From positions 63,881,501 to 63,945,500 of the forward strand of contig CM027377.1 of NCBI GenBank assembly GCA_015680905.1: DNA of 64,000 bases, read 5' to 3'. The notes under the pieces were generated by a model. The model saw nothing but the letters and a program-made list of their open reading frames with translations. It was not told where the DNA came from and searched no databases. Both the position numbers and the translations under genes were made by a program. Positions 11,595 through 23,497 of the stretch are shown piece after piece. This DNA is from Coptis chinensis. Taxonomy: Eukaryota > Streptophyta > Magnoliopsida > Ranunculales > Ranunculaceae. The first letter of the stretch is position 1. Every line of letters starts with the position of its first letter.

Positions 11595-12277
11595 TTATTT
11601 GTAAAATTCTTCATCAATGTTAATAAAATTTCCACTTAACCAAAAAAAAAAAAAAAAACATCATCAGTATCTAGAGGCTTAAGAGCAAGGTTGGGAAACT
11701 CAGTTAGAAGCAAGAAAGAAAACAAGGATTTCTCTAGTGTAAATATCTTGAAGACCCTATTCTCTCATACTCGTCAATTTTGATTATCCATTTCCATTTT
11801 CTTCTACACCATCACCTAAGCCTCATAATACGTAATAAAGACCTCTAACTCAATTAGGAGTAGGAAGGTGTGATAATAAGTAGTAGGCGTGATTGATCGA
11901 CCTTGGCTCCTCTGACTGTCATTGAGATGTGAGGAAACGTGTGCCACTGCACACTGGAGTTAGCAAAACCCGAGTGGAAAGATTATGAGCAAATTTGTGT
12001 TTCGACACATACCTGTGAGAACCCATTTATGGACGCTATCCAAAGGATTTAGAAACGGCCCTACTTGTACATTTCAATGAAGAGTTCACTATATGCATGA
12101 TCATATGTAGATGTTTTAATTATTGAATGCATATTAACTTGAGTTTCAAAAAAATCAATCCTCGTTCCCTGCTAAGGAGATGTATAGATATCTGAGATTA
12201 ATTTAGGAAATGAGTTTTTGTCACTAAGTCGTTGTAGTATAAATGAAGTTTGTGAGTACCTTCTCTAGAAAACTCTC

Positions 12278-12346
12278 ATGAGGTTATAACTCGTCCACTA
12301 GGGAATTCCTAGTGGTTTAAGGCCTTGTTGCATATGGTCAATGCAA
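12278..12346 (+). promoter_or_regulatory. G: three-hairpin element
   Basis: Hairpin I 12278-12294 (ATGAG / CTCGT, with a G-T wobble where others have G-C), II 12295-12315 (CCACTAGG / CCTAGTGG) and III 12328-12346 (TTGCAT / ATGCAA). The change in I keeps pairing possible. Confidence 0.7.
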
Positions 12347-12441
12347 CCTCACTCTGCAAAACGAGAATTAGTTAGGACTACACATTTTTGGCCACTTATC
12401 TATTTTAGTGTCTCTTCTTTGCTTGAGGACAAGCAAAGTGC

Positions 12442-12456
12442 TGTTTGGGGGTAGTG
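12442..12456 (+). other. G: polypurine tract
   Basis: TGTTTGGGGGTAGTG directly before the LTR start of G; preceded by TTGAGGACAAGCA. Confidence 0.7.
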
Positions 12457-12790
12457 TGATAAACACCCAAAACTGTAATATTAAACCCCATTGAGACATA
12501 TAAATTTGGTTAATTATGTGTTTAATAATCATGAAATAAGTATATTTTCGTACTTTTGCAGGTCTTCACAGTAAACATGAAAATATTGGTTAAACCTGCG
12601 TTAAAGCACAGGGAACGATGTATATATAAATTCTTCCAAATCAGCCATATAAAGCTAAACAAAGATGGAACAAAGCCAGGGACTCAAACATGACAGAATC
12701 GAGTCAGAACGGGACTATGTAAAGGAAAGTGTAAACTTTCAGAGCTCATATCTCGTTAACCTGGACTCCGATTTCGGCAAGTAAGCTGCC
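12457..12790 (+). repeat. G: 3' LTR, first part
   Basis: Starts TGATAAACACCC after the polypurine tract. It differs from the A, B and C LTRs beyond the first bases, so G is a separate subfamily. It is cut at 12790 by insertion of B; the last five bases, CTGCC, recur at 26303-26307 on the far side of B. Confidence 0.7.
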
Positions 12791-13687
12791 TGATAAGAGC
12801 CCAAAACTGTAGTTTTAACCCCTTAACAATCGTACTTTTAGACCAATTATGTGAATAATAAGTAAGAGTTAATACTGATTACGTGTTTTTATACATTCCA
12901 GGCTTCAAAGTCCATTATGTGCAGAAATGTGCCACTTTAGCGAGATAAAGGAGCAAAGGTCGGTTGTTAAGGAGTTCTGTGATTAAAGGCAAATTTTCAA
13001 GAAGACAAAGCCTCTGTAAAGCCCGGTCAAAAGATGAAAAGTCAAAGTCCACGCGGGCAGAAACAGTGCACAAAGTCAGCAGAACTTCCGAATACCATAT
13101 CTTTGGAATCAGACCTTGGAATTGGGCCTACCATACGTCAAAACGACCGGATCGAAAAGAGCTTTCCAATGGTATAAACCTTGACCCAATCAGAGGAGTA
13201 GAAGTGGATGAAAAGTTTGTCAAAGCCAACTCTAGCTGATGAGCCCTTTTCGGACTAAAAGAATTGGGTTTTGGGCCCGATTTTTTGGCCCAAAACATGG
13301 CTCCAAGCCCATGAACGATTTTTGGATCTGAGCATATAAAAACAAAAGCTTAGCTCTTTGTTAATGGTAGCTAATTAGACCTAAAACTATAGATAATTCT
13401 AGATCTAGTTTTAATTGTTTTTAATTAAGTTTAGTTTAAATCCAATTCTTGTTTTAGATTAAACTCTTAAATCATTGATCTTCATTGATTAGATAAATAA
13501 ATTAGTAGATTCTTATTCATTTCGATTTTTGTCATTTACAATTGTTTAGATCTAAATTCCCTTATTACTTGTTAGTCATTTCCTAGTTATTACCTGAGAT
13601 TCAATTATTGTTTAGATAAATTGCATAAAGATAGAATTTTTATATGATGTCTAGTTTTAAATCAATGGGAAATGATAGTAGTATGAA
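12791..13687 (+). repeat. B: 5' LTR, truncated at its 3' end
   Basis: Identical in length to the first 897 bases of the 3' LTR (25325-26221), with no indel by eye. It then breaks off, so the last 81 bases and the primer-binding site are missing. Promoter-like CATATAAAA at 13333-13341. Differences from the 3' LTR are concentrated in the first half. Confidence 0.85.
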
Positions 13688-14000
13688 CTATAACGGAGCG
13701 CACTCAAACACTGTAACTTGAACTATAACGGAGCGCACCTGCGCCCAAACAGAGCGCACCTGCGCCCTCTGCTGAAATTGTCCGATTTCCCCAGGTTTGT
13801 TTCAAATTTTCCATTTCTTCAAGTTGTCAGTGTTCTAACTTGCTATACACACTGATCACGCGTAAACAAGACGTTATTCATAAGCGAAGCAAGGAGGCAT
13901 TTAGGTACTCTTTTCTTCCACACCTCGCATCTCCAGTTAGAGGTTTATACTAGTATATCAAGATTGTTTGGAGTGTTGTCGTGTTTAGACTTAGACTTGC
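13688..14000 (+). other. B: leader with GC-rich repeats
   Basis: Untranslated leader. GC-rich copies lie at 13696-13703 (partial), 13731-13746 and 13752-13767 (GAGCGCACCTGCGCCC). The segment AACTATAACGGAGCGCAC occurs twice. Downstream, ACAAGACGTTATTCATAAG and GCAAGGAGGC are conserved with the A and C leaders. Confidence 0.65.
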
Positions 14001-16458
14001 ATGAGATTAAGGTCTGGCCGGAGAAAAACACCGAACGTAATTGTCCCTCAACGTCAACAAACACGTCTATCTAGTATACCAATCACTACACCTCTAGCTA
14101 CTATTCCACACACCACACATGACATAATGGCTGAAGAAAGAGAGACTCCTCTCTCCGACTTTTACAAAGCCTTGAGCGATAGCCCTAAGTCTTGCATCGT
14201 TCTAGCAGACCCAGTGGGGGATTTTCAAATCCCCCCAAACATATTTAATTTGTTACCAGTTTTTCATGGTTTAGACCATGAAAAACCTTATCGGCTATCG
14301 TCGTTAGGATTGAACAAGTCTTTACAACATTCCACCATCCTACGGTTGGTGCGGAACAAATTAAACTGAGGGTATTTCCCTTCACCTTAGCAGATAAGGC
14401 GGTGTCTTGGTTAACTACCCAAGCGCCTAATTCTGTGGACTCGTGGGCTAAACTTGTTCAGCTGTTTATGGAACATTTTTACCCACCCCTAAAGACGGAT
14501 GAGATGCTTTCCAAGATTCATTTCTTTCGATAGAATCCTCATGAATCATTTTCAGAGGCTTGGAATCGTTTCACCGATCTCCTTATAGAATCTTCACATC
14601 ATAACCTAGCGAAAGACACGTTAGTTCGTGCCTTTTTCAAAGGACTTCTACATCACCATAAAGAAGTCCTTGACATAATGAATGGGGGTAGTTTCCTAAG
14701 TAAAGGAGCCTCGGAGGCTTACAAATTTTTAGAAGATCAAACTAAGCGCAATAATAATTGGGGGGGGGTAGTGATGATATCCCCCGCTCTGCTAGTTCTT
14801 CTTCAACAGTTAAGGCCACCGGTATGTTTGAGATGAAACCCGATCCAGAACTTAAAAATTTAATCGAATCTCTAACTAAAAAGGTAGAGGCTATTTTTGT
14901 TCAACAAAAGCCTATCCCCGTCATGAATGTCAACTCCAACCCATGTAATTTATGTTTGAGTCCTGAGCACCCTGACTCCTATTGTCCTCTCGCCTATGAA
15001 CAACAACAATCAGAGCAAGATAATATTTGCTCCATTAATAGCTATCCTATTCCTAATGCCCCATGGAGACAACATCCCAACTTTAGTTGGCGAAACAATC
15101 AACAAGTTACACCTCCAGGGTTTAATAACCAAAATGTTAGGCAAGCAAACAACTATAACCAAGCTCCACTTAGACAAGGACAAGGTCAGGGGAATTATAA
15201 TAATTATAACAACCAAGCGTAACCACAACAAGGTCAAGCACAAGGTCAGGGTAATTATAATAGTTATAATACCAATAGAGGTATCGTTCCGGTTAACAAT
15301 AATAACTATCACACCCCGCCCATAAAAAATCAACGTGAGATAGTTCCAGTCGCACCACCTGTGACTACTACACCTACACAATCGGATCGTTTCGACACCT
15401 TTATACAAGTTACCCAACAACTTTTCCAAACAATAACTCAATCGAACCAACAGATCTTACAATCCATAAATCAGGGCATACAACAGTTAGCCCAAGAGAA
15501 AGCCCAACAAAATGGCGTGTTTCCAGGCCAAGCAATATCAAACCCTACAACAGCAAACACAGCCTTTGAAACAAAAGGTAATACTAGTATGGAAACTACA
15601 ACCGTAGGTGAGCTAAATGCCATCACCACTCTCCGTTCTGGTAAAGTGGTTGATAACAAAGTAACCGAAATAGAAACTGAAGAGCCTACCACTATAGAGG
15701 TACCAGTTAAACCACAACCTAAGAAACTGATACCCAAGGTTAGACATTCAGTTGAGCCATACGCTAAATATAGAGAGAAACCACCGTTTCCCCAGAAATT
15801 AGCCATGCTAACCAGGGATACAAACTTTGAGGAGATTAGGAACGTTTTCAAAAATCTAACGATAAACCTTCCTTTTCTCGAACCTATTAAAAAGCTACCT
15901 AACCACGCTAAGTTTCTTAAGGAGCTGTGCACTACTAGGCGCAAGACCAACATACCTAAAGACGCCTTTCTAACTGAACAGTTCCCAACTTTATCAGAAA
16001 ATAATGGAATTGTTAAGTACAAGGACCCTGGTCGTCCTACTGTAAAATGCACCTTAGGAGAATCCTACATGATGACCGCTTTATTAGACCTGGGGGCGAG
16101 TGTTAACTTACTCCCATTTTATTTGTATAAACAAATAGGTCTACAAGAAATGCAACCTACAAAAATGACGTTGCAGTTAGCGGACAGGTCTATAAAGTAT
16201 CCTAAGGGTGTAGTGGAAAACGTGCTTGTTAAGGTTTAGGATTTCTACTATCCTGCAGATTTTGTTATCCTCGATACAAAAGTCGCTAACGACTCTGTAC
16301 CGATCATCTTAGGGCGCCCCTTCTTGGCAACTGCCAAAGCGCTTATAAATTGCCGCGATGGTAAGATGTCCTTATCTTTTGGCCATCTTTCTGTTGAGGT
16401 AAATGTTTTTGAAATGATGAAATAGTTACCAGAATCGTCTATAGATGGGGAGGTTAGC
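14001..16458 (+). pseudogene. B: gag and aspartic protease
   Basis: Start ATG 14001 gives MRLRSGRRKTPNV, the conserved basic N-terminus also in C. Gag capsid region about 14130-14770, a CCHC-like cluster (CNLCLSPEHPDSYC) near 14944-14985, a Gln/Asn-rich linker to about 15530, then the protease with DLGASVNLLP at 16087-16116 and ILGRPFLATAKALINC near 16308-16355. Breaks: a frameshift near 14290, TAG at 14531-14533 (the same codon as in A and C), TAA near 15220, TAG near 16236 and TAG near 16423. Most stops look like CAG or CAA changed to TAG/TAA. Encodes the virus-like-particle shell and its protease. Confidence 0.8.
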
Positions 16459-19400
16459 ATGATCGAGAGCTTAGCTCAAGATTATTTTAACAACACGTTT
16501 CCCGAAAACCATATGTATAAATTCCTTTCTTTTGGAATTTCAGATTTTGTAAATGACTCCTACTTAGATGAAGTCAATACCATCCTTGAGTCCACACCAA
16601 TTGTAGACCCTTCGGTTGCTCCTTATGTTGAGTATGAAGACTTGCTACCTAAGCAAGTATTCATTACGCAAGATGAGGACCCTGACGAAACATCTATTGA
16701 CTTTCCTTCCACCCCGGTGCTTAAACCTCTTCCCCCGGAGTTAAAATATATTCAACTTGATCCGGATGGTAGTCATCCGGTAATTATATCTTCTCTGTTA
16801 TCTATGGATGAAGAGACATGTTTAATCAGGGTGATTAAGGAACATCGTTCTGCGATTGGTTGGTCCCTAGCCGACATTAAGGGAATTGACCCTAATGTTT
16901 GCACTCATCGTATCCATTTGGAGGATAACGCGAAGACTTCTCGCGAACCTCAGCGTCACTTGAACCCTGCCATGAAAGAGGTGGTTAGGGAAGAAGTCTT
17001 ACGATTACTCGATGCGGGTATCATATACCCAATCTCCGATAGCGAATGGGTAAGTCCCATTCATGTAGTTCCTAAGAAATCGGGGGTTACCATGGTACGT
17101 AACGCTAAGGGTGACTATGTTTTCACACAAGGTCCTATGAAATGGAGAATCTGTATTGATTACAGACGTTTAAATGCTATGACATGAAAGGATCACTTTC
17201 CTTGACCTTTTATAGATCAGATGCTCGAACGTCTAGATGGTCATGCTTTTTATTGTTTTCATGGATGGCTACTCTGGCTATTTTCAGATTATTATTGATA
17301 TTGATGACCAAGAAAAGACTACATTCACGTGTCCCTTTGGAACGTATGCCTATAAACGAATGCCTTTTGGCCTTTGTAATGCTCCTAGTACCTTCCAACG
17401 GTGTATGCTTCATATATTTAGTGACATGCTAAAGTGTTTTATGGAAGTTTTCATGGATGATTTTTCTATCTATGGAGACTGCTTCATAGATTGCTTGTCT
17501 AACTTGTCTAAGGTTTTGACACGGTGTGAAGAAAAGAGCCTCGTTTTAAATTGGGAAAAGTGTCATTTCATGGTGAAAAAGGGCATAGTACTAGGTCACA
17601 TTGTATCTAGTGATGGCATCGAAGTAGATAAGGCCAAACTAGATAAGATAGCGACTCTACCTATACCACGGACTGTCCGTGATATTAGAGCCTTTCTAGG
17701 CCATGCAGGTTTTTATAGGCGCTTTATTAAAGATTTCTCGAAAATAGCTAGGCCTTTAACTAATCTGCTTTTAAAGGATGCCATCTTTGATTTTAATTTT
17801 AACTGTAAGCAGGCTTTTGAAACTTTAAAAGCCGCCCTAACCTCTGCACTAATTATACAGCCTCCCGATTGGTCCAAACCTTTCGAACTCATGTGTGATG
17901 TTAGTGATTATGCAGTTGGTGCTGTCTTGGGACATAAACTTGATAATAAGTCCACTGTTATTTATTATGCTAGTAAAATCTTAAACGATGCTCAACGGAA
18001 TTATACAACTACTGAAAAAGAATTCTTATTTGTCATTTATGCTTTAGATAAGTTTCGTCCTTATTTGGTTGGTTCTAAAACTTTAGTTTACACGGACCAT
18101 GCAGCCCTTAGGTACCTTCTTGCAAAGAAGGATGCTAAGCAGAGATTAATTCGATGGATTCTTCTCCTGTAAGAGTTCACATTAGAAATAAAGGACAAAA
18201 GAGGGGTCGAAAACGTAGTTGCCGACCACTTATCTAGACTTACAAACGACGATGATAGTGATTCTGAGTCCATACCGGACTTTTTTCCTGATGAGCATCT
18301 GTATGATATTTTTTCAGCACCTTGGTATGCTGACATTGTAAATTATTTAGCGGCTGATGTTATTCCTTATAATTGTTCAAGAAATGAACGTAAGAAGTTC
18401 TTGGCCAGAGTTAAGTTATACTACTGGGATGATCCCTACCTTTTTAAGTATTGTGCGGATCAGATTATTCGTTGTTATATTCCCAAGTGGGAATATAATG
18501 AAGTTCTATCGTTCTGCCATGACAAAGAGTGTGGTGGCCATTTTAGTGGAATGAAAACAGCCACTAAACTTTTTCAATGTGGATTTTATTGGCCTACCCT
18601 TTTTTAAGGATGCCCAAGTGCATTACAAGACGTGTATTCGTTGCCAACAACTTGGGCGAATCACGAAGCGTAATATGATGCCATTAAACCCAATCATGAT
18701 AGTAGAAATTTTTTACGTTTGGGGCATTGATTTCATGGGTCCCTTCCCTGTTTCCCACGGTTTCATTTATATTCTAGTTGTCGTGGACTACATGTCTAAA
18801 TGGATAGAGGCCATGGCTTGCCGTAGCAATGACCATAAGACAGTTGTATTTTTTATTAAGGAGTATATTTTCTGTCATTTTGGCATTCCTAAAGCCATCA
18901 TTAGTGATGGTGGAACATATTTTTGCAACAGAGTTGTTGCATCTCTAGTAAAAAAGTATGGAGTTACACACAAGGTAGCAACTCCTTATCATCCACAAAC
19001 TAGCGGACAAGTAGAAGTTTCTAATAGGGAAATCAAAAAGATTTTAGAAACAACAGTAAATCCTTATAGGAAAGACTGGTCGAAGCATCTATCGGATGCC
19101 TTATGGGCGTATAGGACGACTTTCAAAACTCCTATAGGTATGTCTCCCTTTAGACTTGTATTTGGGAAACCTTGTCATTTACCCGTTGAATTAGAGCACC
19201 GTGCTCTGTGGGCTATAAAAAGCCTTAACTTCAATATTGATGAGGCGGGTGTCAAACGCAAGTTGCAATTGAATGAGCTTGAGGAAATCCGTAGCGATTC
19301 TTACGATCTTGCGAAGGATTATAAAGCTAACATGAAATGTGTTCATGATAAGCAAATCTTGCACAAAGAGTTTGTGGTCGGTCAAAAGATCTTGCTTTAC

Positions 19401-19612
19401 AACTCCCGTCTACATATTTTCCCAGGGAAACTAAAACCCGTTAGTGCGGTCCTTTTCGTTTACTAAAGTCACCCCTTACGGGCAATCACCTTGGTCAATC
19501 CCAAGGACAACAAGTACCTTTCAAGTTAATGGTCAACGGTTAAAACATTTTCACGAACTTCGTCCCGATGTAGAGGAAGTCCTTTTACGGGGACCACGCC
19601 TATGAGGACTGA
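16459..19612 (+). pseudogene. B: pol (RT, RNase H, integrase)
   Basis: RT starts with the block LDAGIIYPISDSEWVSPIHV (about 17010-17070), then WRICIDYRRLNAMT (17143-17184), and has an intact catalytic FMDD (about 17450). RNase H: acidic residues in CDVSD, the TEKEF segment and YTDH (17890-18100). Integrase: Cys/His zinc region ending CIRCQQLG (about 18520-18660) and the DDE set in GIDFMG, IISDGG and [13 protein letters not shown] (18724-19035), then [20 protein letters not shown]. Pol would end in the TGA at 19610-19612, judged by alignment with C (57286). Stops at about 17185, 17202 and 18170 and frameshifts near 17215, 18180, 18605 and 19470 inactivate it. Athila order PR-RT-RH-INT. Confidence 0.85.
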
Positions 19613-20600
19613 CCTTTGTCATTTGGTGTACTTCCTTTCACTTCCATATAGTGGTAAGTGCACCATTCAGGTAACCGGGCCCTCCCTATGGAGTGTGTGG
19701 CTGTAAGTACCGGATCCTAAGTCCACGTTTCACATAATTCACATTTTCCACTTTTGCATGTTTTCTCGATTTTTGAGTCATGTTCCTCTATGGGGTGAAT
19801 TATGTATTTATTGTTTTTTGTTTTTCTTATAATAAACTAATAAAAATAATAAAAATAACTTAGAACTTTCCATGTTATTTATGTATTTTTGTTTTTTGTG
19901 TTTAAAAATTTGTTTGGGGGTGGGCAGTCGGTCTTTCCATCAGGATTGCTTGAACTTTCCATTTGTGTTGCTTAGGCCCATTAGTCGTAGTTCTTTCGGG
20001 TTGACGTTATCTATAACTTAGATTTCCTTCGTTCGCATAACTTACATCACACACGCACTTTTAGGCATTTCTCCACCTTCTTATACATCACCCATGGTTG
20101 GAATTGAGTGTTTTAAGGACCATTGGATTGGAAATTCTCTACTGATCATTTCCATAACTCATTCGCCAAAATCGGACCAGTAACGAAGCGGCAAATTAAA
20201 TTTGAAATTGCGCGAAATATCGAAAAAGTGTGGAATTCGAGTTGGGCTTGGGCCCAAACCGCACGCACGTTCGTGGCACATGCGTCTCCTTCCTTCCCAA
20301 AATGCAAACAGTCGGTTTCCTTTTCCATCCCACCAGTTAACAAGGTTTAAAGGAAAACCTAACAACCAAAACTAAAAAAAATAAAAATAAAAACAAACAC
20401 CTATTTACACCACGCCCATTGTTAACCACCAGCCCGAGTTCCCTCAAACAAATTTCCAAAACCACCGAAAACAGCCGCCAATTCAAGCTTCCAACCTGCC
20501 ACCGTACCCACCATCGCCACCACCATTGTTTTTAGTTGTTTTTTCATCAAACTCGCCTCCTCCACCGTCTACAAAACCATTGTTTGTTGCAACAACTTCA
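19613..20600 (+). other. B: post-pol intergenic region
   Basis: No gene. Conserved with C, E and F. Contains a polypurine-like box GTTTGGGGGTGGG (19912-19924), a near-palindromic TGGGCTTGGGCCCAAA (20243-20258), and a CCA-rich stretch just before ORF1. The TGGGCC core resembles plant site II promoter elements, so an internal promoter is possible but unproven. Confidence 0.55.
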
Positions 20601-21759
20601 ATGGCGCTACGATGAATAATTTTGCCGAAGCACGCGTTTGCTGTCGACCGCTTCGCACCATTTTACGACGCGGAGATGATTAGGAGGGATTGGAACGGAC
20701 TGTGGTACTCGACAGAGGAGTTCTATCACTATGATTTGGTAGAACAGTTTTATAAGAAGCGAGAATTAGAGGGGGATAGGATTTTCATTAAGGTAGCAGG
20801 AACGAGGAGGGAAGTAACGAGACAGTTGTTGGTGGTTAAAGGCGCTACGCTGGAAGCAACCTAGAAGCCACCATTCAGGAATCACAGTATACTGGAGTTC
20901 CTACTTTAATGAAAGATACTGTCGTGGAGGGTGAATACAATACGAGTTCTCATTACGTCTGCCAGTCAAGTCTGAGAACCAACCAACTAACTGTAGCTCA
21001 GTGGATTGGTAGGAACGTCCTCGAGAAAGAAAAAGTCAGTGATATCGGTCTGCAATGTCTGCACGTTCTCTGGATTTTGCAAATGAATAAGTATAATTTT
21101 TGCATCCTCGATTTAATTTTTAATGTGATTAGAGGAGTGGGAAAGAGCATTGCGCCTCTTCCGGTATTGATCACTAAGATCATGCTCTCATTTAGAGCTG
21201 TCGCAAAATCTGCTCCTATTAAGATCAAATTGCATTCTAATGCAAGTATTTATCTGGATTGCATCCAAGAGACTTGGCCGTTGTGCTCAAGGAAATGTAG
21301 TTGAGTTGGCAGATGAAATGGAAGATATGACATGTCTGGATGAAAATGCATTAGATAGTTGTAATTCTAATTTAGAACGCATGCAAGTGTTGCAAACTGG
21401 CTTGCGTTGCGTTTATGGAATTTGTGAAGATATCCGAGATAGACAGATTGTAGTTCAAAATAAACAAACGAACCTTCATACGAGAATTGAAATGCTCGAA
21501 AGGGGTCAGGAAGATATCTTGTCTAACATGGAGACTATCCACCAAAGATCACCAAGCCAAGCCCGGTTCGCGATTTAGATCGAGATGGAAGCACAAAATT
21601 GTTCGAATAGAGATGCTACGATGCATGCCACCCTTGGAGGATTCTGTTTCAGCTGAGTTTGAGAGGCATGAGCGTCGTCGCCGAAGGACAGATGGCTCAA
21701 GCCATTCTTCATCCCAAGACCAATCTCCAACTCAGGGTCCATCTTCATCACATGGTTAG
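20601..21759 (+). pseudogene. B: env-position ORF1
   Basis: Unknown function; occupies the place of env in Athila-like elements. The ATG at 20601 gives MALR and an immediate TGA; homology then runs to a Ser-rich end at 21757-21759. Layout: conserved N-terminal domain (WNGLWYSTEEFYHYDLVEQF, about 20690-20745), a middle domain (LTVAQWIGRNVL...LPVLITKIML), a probable coiled coil (about 21300-21570), then an Arg-rich tail (ERHERRRRRTDGSS) and Ser/Gln tail. I see no signal peptide or clear membrane anchor. The pattern recalls the putative plant transposon protein domain (PF20167), from memory only. Frameshifts near 20850, 21290 and 21570. Confidence 0.65.
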
Positions 21760-22589
21760 GTGTTCACCATCAGTTTGTGTTCGCTGTTATTTCATTGTTT
21801 TTATTGTTTTATTAGTTGGATTTTAATTCAGTTGTTAAATTTAAATATTAATGTGTTTGTTTTATGTTGTTTGGATTTAATTTTTTTTTAATATAATTGG
21901 TTATTTTCGAATTGTGCGTGTCTTTATCATTAATCCCACATTCCCGAATTGTTTGGGGGTGGTAATATTTATACCGAGCATAATTCGTTATATGATCATC
22001 TTCTATAAAGTTGTCTTGGAGTAAAGGTGAGAATTTGGCCGATATCGGCATATCTATGATTATGTGTGGTGGTAGCATGAAATCTAGGAGAGTTTAGAAG
22101 TTACTATTCTAAATCCAGTATAAAAGATACCAGGGTTGTTATAAAATCAAAAATATGGTTTGTTTCTGTTTTCGGGTTTGAAAATTTTCTATTTTCGGAA
22201 ATTGCCTTAAACAATTTGGCAACTTGCCGATTGGTTTTGGAAGCTCAGAACCTATTTAAACTTCCTTCATTTTACACTCACAACCCACACTACACCCCAC
22301 CATCATCTCTCACCTTTCACTCCAAGCTTTTCCTTCTTTTTTCCTTGTAAACTTCCCTTCAAAGACTTACGAAGCGCATTCTACGCCTCGATGGCGCACC
22401 TCGCCTAGACACCGTCCGAAATTTTTACTCAGAGCGCACCTCATACCCAGTTGAGCACGACTTCGCCCAAACACTGTAAACCCAAAAACACCCGAAAGCA
22501 CTCGCCCACCCTCCAGTAAACACGAAAATTTCCAATTTTCTCGAGGGGTTGTTCCAGGATTTTTGGGAGCTGTCCAAAGAGTAGTTGAG
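21760..22589 (+). other. B: region between ORF1 and ORF2
   Basis: Noncoding. Box GTTTGGGGGTGG at 21951-21962 after ORF1; four GC-rich motif copies before ORF2 at about 22373-22390, 22394-22406, 22432-22450 and 22453-22470. Same order as in C and E. Confidence 0.6.
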
Positions 22590-23497
22590 ATGACATCTCC
22601 TATAGTCATACCTGAATAGTCTTTCGAGAGGCGTGTTAGGAACCGAGACCTATGGACATTTGTTCAAAACAGGATCCTGAGTTAGGATGGCCATCTCTTC
22701 GGTAAGTGATGACGATTCATATTCAGCACAACTTACTGCTTATTTCTACGACTACGTTAGTTTCTATTGTAATCAGGATGGAGAACAAGAATTCTCCGTC
22801 GTAGTTGATGACACGACACTAGAATTCAATAAACATGTGGTCGCTTTAGTTTCGGGATTACCAATACCTGATCCTGTTCACACATGGAGATATATGACTG
22901 ATAATGCATACCTTTATGATTATACATATTTCCATGACTATTATGGGGGAGGGGTATTTCGAGTAATGGACCATGGGCGATATCGCATTGCCCTTGGTAG
23001 CCTGTCCCTAAATGTAGGCACCACCATGTTATTCATCCCGATGAATATTTTGGGGAATGGCGCTTCACTTCGCAAACAAGATCGCTGGTGACATTTTCCT
23101 CGCTTTAGCTGAGGGACGTCGCCGATATGACATTCCCCGAGTTTTAGTCGCTAGTCTTAAGAGAGCCCAAAGCATGAGGCGTAAGTATCTTCTTATGCCT
23201 GTTTTGGTAAGCCGCATCATGCGTAGTTGTTTACCTATATTCTGTGCACAATTCACAGATTGGAAAAGGGTTGAAGTCATGAGACCTACCAATTGGGTGG
23301 TTCGCTCATTGAAAATTATGACTTGGCCAGGATGGCAGGTACAGCCTCATTTGGTCGCCCCGTACATCCCATCAGACATAATAATACTCAACAGGTTAGC
23401 ATTAGTAGATGATAAATGGCGGCAAGCTTGGCAAGTTATAATGGCCTGGCAAGATACGAAGGAACCTCATCTCTTTGATGAGGAGGAGGATGCTTAA
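22590..23497 (+). pseudogene. B: env-position ORF2
   Basis: Second ORF of unknown function, related to ORF1. By alignment with C the start is ATG 22590, followed by a TAG at about 22617 and a frameshift before 22687. Conserved segments: SYSAQLTAYFYDYVSFY, MTDNAYLYDYTYFHDYYGGG, SLSLNVGTTMLFIPMNILG (a 19-residue hydrophobic stretch) and LLMPVLVSRIM. A second frameshift lies near 23060-23090; it ends DEEEDA at 23497. No cleavage site or clear signal peptide seen, so calling it an envelope protein would be unsupported. Confidence 0.65.

Larger units (their letters stand above)
7559..11658 (+). mobile_element. LINE-type non-LTR retrotransposon, about 4.1 kb, with poly-A tail
   Basis: A single inserted unit between two parts of element G. 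In order: CCA/CAC-rich 5' leader (7559-8110), T/G-rich leader (8110-8345), one long degenerate reverse-transcriptase ORF (8348-11594), AATAAA at 11622-11627 and a poly-A tail at 11642-11658. There are no LTRs. The tail and lack of LTRs fit target-primed reverse transcription. G resumes directly after the tail. No clear target duplication can be read because both edges are A-rich. Confidence 0.75.
11659..12456 (+). mobile_element. Element G, 3' noncoding fragment after the LINE
   Basis: Resumes the G sequence: GAAGACCCTATTCTCTCATA, the block TGATCGACC near 11895, AGGAAACGTGTGCC near 11932, and the three hairpins and polypurine tract at its end. No gene. Confidence 0.7.
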
